Origin: Gigaspora rosea
Lineage: Eukaryota > Glomeromycota > Glomeromycetes > Diversisporales > Gigasporaceae
Assembly (NCBI GenBank): GCA_003550325.1
Contig: QKWP01000143.1
Span: forward strand, 80,617-144,616
Length of the DNA: 64,000 nucleotides
Direction of reading: 5' to 3'
The stretch's first letter is position 1; each line of letters starts with the position of its first letter. Positions 1 to 9,292 of this stretch are shown here, piece by piece. The notes below the pieces were generated by a model that saw only the letters and a list, made by a program, of their open reading frames with translations, was not told where the DNA came from and ran no database searches. The translations under genes were made by a program, and so were the position numbers.

Positions 1-405
1 CAAATGGCTTTGCAACCCACAAATTCGCAAGAAGTTTTTGTAATAATAGAACAAAATTTCTTAGCTAATCAAGAGCAAAGCAGAATTACAAATCCAACGT
101 GTGAACTCTCAACTAGTAACCAAAATATTGAAGAAGAATCAGAAGATGAGTTATACTTATCTGAAATGGAAGGAATAGAAGAAATTGAAACTATTACGAC
201 TGATTCTAATACACTAAACCTTGCTGATATTCAAAATCCTCTTAATGTTGTGGGTAAAGAAAGGCCTTCAAACTGTAGATACGTTAGTAGCATTGAAAAA
301 GAGCAAAAATGTGGTGGAGCTTCAATTCGTAAATCTTACAAATGCCGCATCTGTGGTCAACTTGGGCACAATGCTGCATTTCATAAGAAGAGAAATAGAC
401 CATAA
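1..405 (+). CDS. 3' end of a transposase-like protein with a C-terminal zinc knuckle (5' end outside the window)
   Basis: The frame is open from base 1, so the gene continues upstream; the Met codon at 4 need not be the start. The visible 134 residues hold an acidic, low-complexity stretch, then a basic linker reading NPLNVVGKERPSNCRY, then a compact zinc-knuckle-like motif C-x2-C-x4-H-x4-H (CRICGQLGHNAAFH) just before the stop. This order (linker with a Pro/Arg-rich motif, then a terminal knuckle) is what I know from the tails of MULE/FAR1-type transposases and SWIM-finger proteins, which bind DNA. The catalytic part is not visible, so the family is inferred. No frameshift or internal stop is present. 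A plain zinc-knuckle protein is the alternative. Confidence 0.55.
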   Translation, partial: QMALQPTNSQEVFVIIEQNFLANQEQSRITNPTCELSTSNQNIEEESEDELYLSEMEGIEEIETITTDSNTLNLADIQNPLNVVGKERPSNCRYVSSIEKEQKCGGASIRKSYKCRICGQLGHNAAFHKKRNRP

Positions 406-542
406 TAAACTCGTAGCAAGCGAGGTAAAAATTTAAGCAATGTAAAAAGTACATATCACAAATTTATCAAATACAATAAAGTCTATGATGTAAATTCTAT
501 GTGATTTGCATATGTGATTTGCATATCTTTACTTTTATACTT

Positions 543-782
543 TTACTGGGCATCTCCTTGATTCGCAGCTTTCCGGCCCCGTCCATTATCCTTAATAGTG
601 ATAGTGGTTTGGTCCGCCGAAAGCGTAATCCAAATTTTTTGACAATAACCGGCTATGGCTTCATCAACTGGATTATCAATAGCCTCTCAGGTTAAATGAT
701 GCCATCCTTGTTCGTCCGTAGAACCGATATATATTCCAGGTCTTTTTTGGACCACCTTTAACTTGCAAAAGTCATATTGCAT
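543..782 (-). pseudogene. Fragment of a bacterial DNA gyrase B / topoisomerase IV ParE, N-terminal ATPase region
   Basis: Read on the minus strand from an ATG at 782, eighty codons match the start of the GHKL ATPase domain of GyrB/ParE. Visible blocks are YDFCKLKV, KRPGIYIGSTDEQGWHHLT, then WEAIDNPVDEAIAGYCQKI with its W written TGA, and DNGRG. The E..DN..DEA block is the N-box and DNGRG the G1 box that hold ATP in this family. About five residues usual between LKV and KRPG are missing, and similarity ends right after DNGRG, so only about a tenth of a GyrB is here. The one in-frame stop is a TGA where the family has Trp. GC content is clearly higher than in the neighbouring DNA. Fungal topoisomerase II differs at all these blocks, so the origin is bacterial. 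Mycoplasma-related endobacteria of arbuscular mycorrhizal fungi, which read TGA as Trp, are the obvious donor, but that is inference. Confidence 0.82.
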
Positions 783-928
783 AATCCGGTTTATAATAAC
801 CGTAATAGCTATATACTGTATAATTGACCATTTATGTGCTTATTGGCGTAGCTTCTCTATGTTGTTTATGGTAGGTCCAGAAACCATTCCAATAGCATGG
901 TAATACAAAAAGCGATAAAGTTATTGAC

Positions 929-1040
929 ATTAGGGTTAGAGTTAGGGCTCGTTAGGAGTTAGCAAGATATTTAGTTAGAGGTTTCTATGTTAGTTTAGGG
1001 TTAGGGTGAGCACCTAGGTTTAGGGCTAGGATTTGGGGTA
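929..1040 (+). repeat. Degenerate TTAGGG-like tract
   Basis: About ten variants of TTAGGG (TTAGGG, TTAGAG, TTAGGA, TTTAGGG) lie irregularly spaced within 110 bp. TTAGGG is the usual fungal telomere unit, but the units here are not in register and are mixed with other sequence, so this is an internal remnant rather than a telomere. A similar tract sits in the centre of the foldback element at 20,014-20,330, so it may come from such an element. No terminal repeats are seen around this copy. Confidence 0.5.
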
Positions 1041-1282
1041 TATAGTAAAATCGCTCAAGGAAAACTTTTTGTTAGAGCCCGAAAATTATCATTGCGCTGG
1101 AAAATGCCGTAGGGTTCGCTAGCCGGTGGATACAAATTTTTGTCTGATTTTTGTCAAAACGAACGGTTATTTGAATTTGCCTAATTAGTGAAAAACTGCA
1201 CCTGATGCTGTTGGGGTAGTTGGTGTCCGGAGACTCAGTATGCATATAATCACATGCTCTATATTTATAAAGTTTTACTAGA

Positions 1283-1390
1283 TGCAATATATAATTGTAT
1301 CGCACCTTTATGCGATATATAACTTTTATTATGTGTGATATATAACTGGTATCACACCCCTATGCGATATATAACTATAACGCAGGAGTG
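1283..1390 (+). repeat. Four short tandem units around TGCGATATATAAC
   Basis: Units beginning TGCAATATATAA, TGCGATATATAAC, TGATATATAAC and TGCGATATATAAC follow each other at 24-28 bp spacing, alternating with ATCGCAC / ATCACAC motifs that can pair with the next unit. No gene is visible between 783 and 1,500. The open frame on the minus strand at 1,072-1,305 shows no recognisable protein. Confidence 0.5.
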
Positions 1391-1758
1391 CGAAGCCTAT
1401 TAAACTTCTAAAAATAAACGTATTTAAATAAAACAATTATAAGGTTACACCAAAAGTTGGACTGGCGTCCTTGAAGTCTTTCTGAGATATAATTTTTAAA
1501 AAAAACTTATAAATAAATAAATAAATAAAATGTAATATACATACCGATATTTGAATTTAAGTTATTAATAAATAATACATAAATAAAAATTAAAAATATT
1601 AAAAAAATATTAAAAAAAATCAAAAAGTATAAATAAATAAAATCGAAAAATTTAAAAATTAAAATAAATTAAAATATATAGTAAAAAAAATAAATTACAT
1701 AATTAAAAAAATCAAAATAATCAAAAAAGCGTTAAAAAAATAAATTATTAAAAAAAAA

Positions 1759-1934
1759 NNNNNNNNNNNNNNNNNNNNNNNNNNNNNNNNNNNNNNNNNN
1801 NNNNNNNNNNNNNNNNNNNNNNNNNNNNNNNNNNNNNNNNNNNNNNNNNNNNNNNNNNNNNNNNNNNNNNNNNNNNNNNNNNNNNNNNNNNNNNNNNNNN
1901 NNNNNNNNNNNNNNNNNNNNNNNNNNNNNNNNNN
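1759..1934. other. Assembly gap of 176 N in A-rich sequence
   Basis: Run of N flanked on both sides by poly-A-like sequence. The true length is unknown. Confidence 0.98.
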
Positions 1935-2151
1935 AATTTAAAAAAAAAATAATTTAAATAAAAAAAAACGTAATAAAAAAAAAAGTAATAAAAAAAAATA
2001 TATACTGTAATAAAAAAAAAATACATAATAAAAAAAAAATACGTATTAAAAAAAATAATAATAATAAAAAAAATTAAAATAAAAAAAAACCCGATATAAT
2101 TATTATTAAAATAAAAAGTTTAAAATATATAAAAAAAAAGTACAAAAATAC

Positions 2152-2220
2152 GTGGGAATAAAAGTAAATTCCAGTTATTCCTTATTATAGGAATAACTGG
2201 AAATTTACTTTTATTCCCAC
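2152..2220. repeat. 69-bp near-perfect palindrome
   Basis: Arms of about 31 bp starting GTGGGAATAAAAGTAAATT are inverted copies that differ by one inserted T, with a seven-base centre. It could be a tiny inverted-repeat element or a hairpin. No target-site duplication is clear in the A-rich flanks. Confidence 0.8.
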
Positions 2221-2395
2221 CATCGTATTATTTCAATAAAAAAAATTTGGAATAAAAAAAATATTAATAAAAAAAAAGTGAATAAAAAAACCGTGTTTTT
2301 TTACTTTATTTATTTATTTATTTATTTTCGGTTTGTTTTGTTTATTGATTTTTTCGTGTTTTTGTAAGTATTGAAATTATAATTTTGGAAATTAT

Positions 2396-2707
2396 CACAG
2401 ATTTTTTTACTAAAAATCTGCGAAAAACTGCAAAAATCTAAAATTTTGTAATTTTTTAAACAAGATTTTGCACTTATTTGATAAATTTGAAGATTACTAC
2501 AGATTATTAATGTTTTTATTTTCCCGATTCTATTTTAATCTGCAAATATTATACTTTTTAAACATTTTCACAGATTTTTGGCAAAAAATTTGTAAAGAAC
2601 TACAAAAATCTAAATTTTGAAGATCTTTGCAATTTTTTAAACAAAATTCTGCACTTATTTGATAAATTTGAACATTACTGCAGATTATTAATGTTTTTAT
2701 TTTTCCG
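2396..2707 (+). repeat. Tandem pair of about 135-bp units
   Basis: Copy 1 (2,396-2,526) and copy 2 (2,569-2,707) share an opening CACAGATTTTT, a middle GCACTTATTTGATAAATTTG and an end CAGATTATTAATG, with about 15% divergence by eye. The spacing is about 173 bp. No coding potential. Confidence 0.75.
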
Positions 2708-4750
2708 ATGTACCTCTGGTCCTTGCACTGCCACTTGCAGCTGTGGATTCAGGTACACAACAGGTCCTTGCACTGTTACTTGCAGCTGCGGAGCCAACTA
2801 CCTCTGGTCCTTGTACTTCCACTTGCAGCCGTGGAGTCAGGTATACATACTATCAGTCCTTCACTGCTAATGCAGCCGTGGAGCCTTCTTCACTGAGATT
2901 CTTGGCCTTAAATACACCCCCCGTATCACTGGTTCATACTTGGTCACAGTTATTATCGCTTACCCTACAAGTTACAAAATCTTACGACAATAATCAAAGA
3001 ACAACCATAAAAGGATACATGTACATGATCAGTCATAAAGTCATCTGATCTCGCAATAATCATAGCCCTGTCACTTCATTGATAGGCTTTTCATTATAGT
3101 CCTTGCACTGCCACTTGCAACCGTGGAGCCAAATACAACAACTGGTCCTTGTACTGCCACTTGCAGCCGTTAAGCCAAATACAACAACTGATACTTGCAC
3201 TGCTACTTGTAGCCATGGATCCAACTGGTCCTTGTACTTCCACTTGCAGCCGTGGAGTCAGATATACATACTATCAGTCTTTGCACTCCTAATACAGCTG
3301 TGGAGCCTTCTTCACTGAGATCCTTGGTCTTAAATACACCTCCCATATCACTGGTTCATACTTGGCCACAGTCATTATCGCTTACTCTACAAATTACAAA
3401 ATCTCACGACAATAATTAAAGAATAATCATAAAAGGATATATGTATATGATCAGTCATAAAGTCAACCAATCTCACAATAATCATAGCCCTGTCACTTTG
3501 TTGACAGGCTTTTCATTATGGTCCTTGCAGCCATGGATCCAAATACAATAACTGGTTCTTGCACTGCTACTTGCAGCTGTGAAGCCAAATACAACAACTA
3601 ATTCTTGTGCAGCCGTGAATCCAACTACCTCTAGTCCTTGCACTGCCACTTGCAGCCATGGAGCCAGGTACAAAACAGGTCCTTGCACTGGCACTTGAAG
3701 CCACGAAGCCAACTACCTCTGGTCCTTGCACTGCCACTTGCATCCGTGGAGCCAGGTACAACACAGGTCCTTGTACTGCTATTTGCAGCTATGGAACCAA
3801 CTACCTCTGGTCCTTGCACTGCCACTTGCAGCCGTGGAGCCAGGTACACTACAGGTTTTTGCACTGCTAATGCAGCCGTGAAGCCTGACATAACAAAAGA
3901 AACAACACAGCTTGCTTGAATTCGGGCGGGTAAGGGAGAGAGATAGAGCCAGCCTTCACAAGGCGAGCGATAGCGAAAAGAAAGATAACCTTCTTTACCG
4001 AAATTCTTGACCTTAAATACTCCTTTCATATCACTGGTTCATACTTTTCACAGCCATTATCCACAGCCATAATCCATAGCCATTATCTACAGCCATTATC
4101 CACAGTCATTATCCCTGTAAAAACAAGTTACAAAATCTCATGACGATGATCAAGGAATAACCATAAAAGGATATATAACAAAACTGTGTGTGATCGGTCA
4201 TAAAGTCATCTGATCACGTAATAATGATCACTCTGTCACTTCATTGACAGGCTTTTCATTATTATTGCTCGATCATCTGACTTTATACAAAAAAACTGAA
4301 TGACTTTATTTACAAATTCTAAAAAACATATGGGATAGAAGAGGATCGCTAGCTAGCAAAACCCATCTTTCTAGAAAGCTAAAACTTTGCTATTCCAACA
4401 ACCTCAAATATAACATAACCTGCTTTGCTGTCGCAACCTCCTATAGCCTGTATCTGCGTTAGAGATAACCTGCTTTTATTGTAGCTATTGCGCCACTGCT
4501 ATTGCAGTCGCAGAGCCTAATTACAATGTGAGGTCCTATCACAATATGAGGTCCTTGCACTGCTATTGCAGCTGCAGAGTCTAATTATCAACCTGAGGTC
4601 CTTGGACTGCTATTGAAGCTGTAGTGCCTAATTAACAATGTGAGTCCTTGCACTGCTATTGCAATCACAGAGCCTAATCACAACATGAGGTCCTTGTGCT
4701 GCTATTGCAGCCATGAAACCTAATTGCAACATGCGATTCTTGCACTAATT
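2708..4750 (+). repeat. Degenerate minisatellite field with a core near TCCTTGCACTGCCACTTGCA
   Basis: Units of roughly 42-48 bp, each built from TCCTTGCACTG, CCACTTGCAGCC and GTGGAGCC followed by AACTACCTCTGG or AGGTACAACA, recur at 2,708-2,890, 3,096-3,307, 3,516-3,895 and, more diverged, 4,535-4,750. A last weak group is at 5,765-5,900. Units are in different phases and orders, and every open frame across them is open on both strands, as expected when a short repeat length happens to lack stops. I do not call protein here. Confidence 0.8.
2888..4262 (+). repeat. Higher-order repeat: three of four copies of a 210-330 bp unit
   Basis: Copies at about 2,888-3,095, 3,308-3,520 and 3,950-4,262 alternate with the minisatellite. 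Shared blocks in order are CTTAAATACWCC, ATCACTGGTTCATACTT, ACAAGTTACAAAATCT, ACGACAATAATCAA, ATAAAAGGATA, TGATCAGTCATAAAGTCA, CCTGTCACTT and TTGACAGGCTTTTCATTAT. The third copy is preceded by GAGCGATAGCGAAAAGAAAG and contains a short CACAGCCATTATC tandem run. GGTTCATAC resembles a Pol III B box, but no convincing A box is seen, so a SINE origin is only a guess. Confidence 0.7.
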
Positions 4751-4789
4751 TGCTATCAGGTAAAGGGTGGGTAAGAAGAGGACTGCTCT

Positions 4790-5760
4790 AACTACCGTTA
4801 TAAATAATATTCGAATGCCTTTCGTTTATCCCTTTCAACTCCAATTCCATTTTTATCAAAAATTCCCATATAAAGCATTCCCTTAGGACTTGACAGCTTT
4901 GATATTTCATTAGCGTTAAGCATGTCCCATAATATTCCAATGCTATTCATTCGTCCATTTCAACACTGATACCTTTTTCATAACAATATTCTACTCCTCC
5001 AGTTCCTTGGACGTCACCTATATTGGCAGATTTTTATAGTATCCAAATGCTTTCTCTTGTTCCTTTTAGCTCCAATTTCTTTTTAATACCAATACCCAAA
5101 TCTTTTTGTTTATCAGTGTTACCCATATCGACAGATTATATATATAATATTTGAATTCCTTCATTAGCTCTTTATAACCAATACCTTTTTCATAACAATA
5201 TCCAACCCTTCTCGTTCCATAAGCATTGCCCAAATTGGTAGATTTTTTATAATATTCAAATGCCTTTTCCATCTTCTTAACTCCAATGTTTTCTAGTCGT
5301 CAAAACCAAGGAAGATATCGATATTATATCCTTTATTACGAAGCCAATTTTTTTTTTAATCAATCCTTATCCCGATCAGGCAAATGAAACCCAAGGGAGT
5401 AAAAAGGCTGTTTTTTAGCATTTAATGCCAAAAGAAATATTCTTATAACCCTTAACTCAACAACATGTTTTCCAATCTTGGTACAATAACCCTGCACTAA
5501 TGATGACATACAAGAAGATATGAAAACAAAGTTCTCATCTGCACAGATTTTTCATAACAACACCCATTATTAAATATTCTATCCATATGTCTCATATCCA
5601 CAGATTTTTGGCAATATTCAAAAGCCTTCTTTATATCTTTTTCACCTCCTTCATTTTCATAACAATAACCAATGTTATATATTCAGTCAGAACGGCCTAT
5701 ATCTGCAGATAGTTGATAATAATCAGATGTTATCTTAGTGTCTTTCTGCATGCTACACTA
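4790..5760 (-). pseudogene. Broken Sel1-repeat gene
   Basis: Several minus-strand pieces carry Sel1/SLR repeats, the TPR-like helix pairs used as protein-binding scaffolds. The clearest is at 5,066-5,272 (EKAFEYYKKSTNLGNAYGTR followed by GYCYEKGIG), and another at 5,560-5,745 (NIGYCYENEGGEKD, then KKAFEYCQKSVDM). Between and below them, weaker repeats appear in shifting frames with stops (for example around 4,800-5,040), so the gene has at least four breaks. No kinase domain is attached in what is visible. Sel1 proteins form large expanded families in Glomeromycotina, so a dead copy fits. Note the second Sel1 site at 31,975-32,132 and the Sel1-kinase gene at the right end. Confidence 0.75.
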
Positions 5761-6137
5761 GCCACAGAGTCACAAACAAAAGATTCTTGAACTGCTATTG
5801 CAACTTTGAAACCCAAACAAAGAACTCTTGAACTATCAAACTATAGCGTGAACTAAAAGCAAAGGACCCTTGAACTGCTATTATAATCACCATTTAACCA
5901 TTTATTATCATGTCTTGACCACAGTTATTAGACTTAAGATAATGCTTTTAGCAAAAAGGTCTAGGTGAAAACAATAGAGCCAGCCTTCTTTTTCAAGGTC
6001 AGTTTCGTCCAACTCCTGGCATGCATCATGCGATTTGTAGACATACTCAACGTTATGTACGAAAATACTACTTGCTTTATACAGTTTTATGAATTTTTTT
6101 TTTATTTAAAACAAATTGAAATGTATACAGTAGAAAT

Positions 6138-6467
6138 GATAGAGCCAGCCTTCACAAAGCGAGCGATAGCTAAAAGAAAGATAACCTTCTTTACTAAAAT
6201 TCTTGACCTTAAATACTTCTTCCTTATCGCTGGTTCATACTTGTCCATAGCCATTAACCACAGCCATTATCCACAGCCATTATCCATAGCCATTATCCAC
6301 AGTTATTATCCACAGTTATTATTCCTGTAAAAACAAGTTACAAATTTCATGACGATGATCAAGGAATACCATAAAAGGATACATAACAAAACCTGTGCGT
6401 GATCGGTCAAAAGTTATATGATCTCGCAATAATGATTGCCCTGTCACTTCGTTGACAGGCTTTTTAT
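6138..6467 (+). repeat. Fourth copy of the higher-order repeat
   Basis: It begins GATAGAGCCAGCCTTCACAA, continues AGCGAGCGATAGC, then CTTAAATACTTC, CGCTGGTTCATACTTG, an expanded ACAGCCATTATCC tandem run (6,245-6,330), ACAAGTTACAAA, TGATCGGTCA and the closing TTGACAGGCTTTTTA. It is nearest to the copy at 3,950-4,262. The plus-strand open frame at 5,965-6,330 runs across it and is not taken as a gene. Confidence 0.7.
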
Positions 6468-6539
6468 ATTTGGTTCTATAGCGATCTTTATGTACATTGT
6501 ACATACTGATTGCAACAGGCATATATGCTAAGATACAGT

Positions 6540-8545
6540 GGCGTAGCTATCTGAAAATATTTTGCATCAGTATATATGTTACGTCAAATAACATTTATTC
6601 TAAGCCATATTATTAGTTAGCGATGATTATGTAAAAATAAAAAACTTTTTTTATTTATTATCAAAAAAATAAAAAAAGCATATATGTTTTTACTGACAGG
6701 TATTGGAGTTACATTTGTCTAAGCTATTATAGTAGCAGTTGCCTTAAAATACCTTTTTTTTTAAAAAAAGGGGGAAAATATACAATATTAGCAGGATTTA
6801 TCCTAACCATAATAGTGTGATTATTCAAAAATCTTATTTTTTTAATTTAATTAAAAAAAAACAATAGTATAAGCCAAAATAATGTTGCTTTTATCGGAAA
6901 AAAAAGCCAAAATAATGTGACTGCTTATCCGAAAAGAAGAACTATATATTTAACTCAAATTTGTAAGGTGGATGGGTGGGGTACTCTAGAGTAATCTAGA
7001 CATGATAAAGAGTATTGAATTTTGATAAAAGTATAATAGTAGAGTAATAGAGTATATAAAAACACCACGAATTTTTTTCCTAATTCGTAATAGTAGATCT
7101 TACCAAAAAAGAGTATTCATGGCAAATGTTATGTTGATTATGAATCATGAACCTAACAGGGGAATATTCTAATAGAAATATAAATCAAAAAATCTTACCA
7201 AATTTGTATTATTTATATGACTGTTATATGAGAACATCGCATATTCAAATATAGTAACATTCGGTTTGTTCTGTACTATGTTAAAATTAAATTAATTGAT
7301 GATACTTCTGATCGTCCTATTGTCCCACCTTATTACTAATTTTATCTTTCGTCCTTTTCTTATTTTACTTACCCTACATTCTTACCATATATAGATCTTT
7401 TTTATTACTATCTATAGTTGTCCGATTTCCATATATGTCCTTCTACATAAATGTTCTACCCGAATTTCATATTAATTAATTGGAATTAACGTTAGTTATT
7501 TCTATTATATTAAAGCACAAACGTTCGTCAGTCACGCTATCGACCAATCAGAAAATTCAACTAGTATTTCTGGTTACCGAAATGTATATAACTTGCTGAT
7601 CATTATAATACCATACTTGTGATAATCTTATTGGAGTTAGTGCTCATACCTGGATAACTTTTTATCCGAAAGGTTGTAACCTTTAACAAAATCTAATAAC
7701 CAGATCCTAATTCAAATAAAAGGATAATGGTTATATCCGGATAAGATATTTATATTACAATGCATCTATCAAATAAAGTAATTCTATATTGTTAAAATAA
7801 AAAATGATTTATGCAAGAAGTTTGTACTTTGTACATTCTATTCTAACTTACGTATTTGAAGGTGTCATTAATAGTAGCCAGACAAAGAAATCTAGCTGTA
7901 TTTCAGAAAATAAATAAGAGTTTAAAAAATCTTATTTGTGTATCAAAATTTTGAAATCAGAAAATGAAATGAGGGTGTTTATAAACTCCCATTTGACAAA
8001 TAAGTAAAAATTTTTTTATTATACAAATCAACAAACTATTTAATAATAATAAAACGATATTAGAAGCAGTATCGATTAACAATAAAATAATTTATAATAA
8101 TGAAGATCATATAAATAAGTGTATTTGTATTTGAATTTTAATTAAAAAATAAATACGATTTGTACGTCTCTTATTTGATAATAAATACGTCTTCCTGTTT
8201 TATCAAATTAAGATTTACGAATTTTAATTCTGAAACTCCTTATTATTATAATGTTCCACATCATTTCTGAATTTATGTTGATTCTCAATTGACATGTGTT
8301 ATATAATGTTCCGCATCACTGAATTTATTTTGATTCTCAATTGGCATGTGTTATTCATGATTGTGAAATGTCATTTGTCATTTTAGAACTACTATTCATT
8401 TATCAATTAATAAAAAAAAAAGTGAAAATAATAATAATAATAATAAAGTAAAAAAAATTAAATAAATAAATAAATAAATGCGAATAAAAATGAATTACTA
8501 AATATTAAATGCTAACTTTTCATACATTAAAAGAATACATTCGAA
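6540..8545. other. AT-rich stretch without recognisable genes
   Basis: Nothing codes convincingly on either strand. Internal structure is limited to a 53-bp tandem pair at 8,249-8,354 (ATAATGTTCC, then TGATTCTCAATTG, then CATGTGTTAT), an AAT microsatellite near 8,428 and an AAAT run near 8,465. Confidence 0.6.
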
Positions 8546-9292
8546 TATTTATATATATTTTAACAATGTAATTAATAATTTTTTCATTCCCGCATAGAAC
8601 ACATCCGCATTTGTTTTTCGGCATCAGCAGGAATCTGGCGGGTGTCTTGTCTAACCTGAATCTAATAAGAAGAGATAATTACTAAATGTTTTTTTTCTTA
8701 AAAAAAAATTATCTTTTCTAGTTTTTTCATGACCATCATGCTCAGACTGATGTTAGCACAGATTATTTTGTAAAATTTTCAACATAACAAACTTGCATCC
8801 CCAAGTTATTCCTAATGAAGCAATAAAAGAATTATTTTTATAAATATTAATGAAAAAGATCATTGCAAATATAAATGCAATTATTAATAAGTAATTATTT
8901 TATGCCCTTATGATCTGTGAAAATCGAGAAAGAACACATTTCAATTCAGAATTAAAGTAAATTCAGAAATGACTTGGAACAATAATAGTATAGAATAATC
9001 ATGCAGCATTCAACTTGCACTTTACTTATTGTATTTCGTACTGTGTAAAGTATGTAATAGAAAAATAAAATAAGTTCTTACTGTATAAGCATGTATAATA
9101 TATATAATATAATAATAATTATTATATACTTAAAAAAAACTGAAAGCCAGAATAAGTTTAATGTGTAATTGATTTATATCGACCTATTAAATAAATGTAA
9201 TAAACAAATGAAATATTAAAATCAAGTTCTTATTTAAAATACATTAAATTTATGATGTAGACAAGTTTTACACTGGGTAATGCTAGTTATAT
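8546..9292 (+). repeat. Dispersed repeat R, copy 1 (747 bp)
   Basis: This is collinear with 12,714-13,773: ATTTTAACAATGTAATTAAT at the start, GAACACATCC, TTTGTTTTTCGGCA, the GGGTGTCTTGTCTAACC block, TCATGACCATCATGCTCAG, and GTAGACAAGTTTTACAC at the end. Both copies stop near ATGCTAGT. Compared with copy 2 it lacks the 122-bp hAT-type insertion and about 180 bp near 8,811. CTAG ends are seen in Helitrons, but the hairpin required just upstream is weak here, so the class is open. Confidence 0.7.

Larger units (their letters stand above)
1500..2300. repeat. A-rich low-complexity block around an assembly gap
   Basis: The stretch is nearly all A/T, with runs of A broken by TAA, TTA and ATT, and is interrupted by a gap. 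It has no coding signal. It resembles expanded simple sequence, which also explains why assembly failed here. Confidence 0.8.

Noticed and set aside
345-375. Stand-alone retroviral-type CCHC knuckle
   Set aside because: The final position is His, a single motif sits at a C-terminus after an NPL/RPS linker, and no gag, protease or RT text is near, so a transposase tail is the better reading.
501-695. 64-codon plus-strand frame with a hydrophobic start
   Set aside because: It is antisense to the GyrB/ParE fragment, which has far better support.
929-1040. True telomere
   Set aside because: Units are degenerate and out of register, and coding-derived sequence continues on both sides.
3482-4029. 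Overlapping open frames of 65-132 codons on both strands with Cys/Pro/Thr-rich text
   Set aside because: They are open in several frames at once because the minisatellite unit lacks stops; order of units is irregular and no start or splice context supports a gene.
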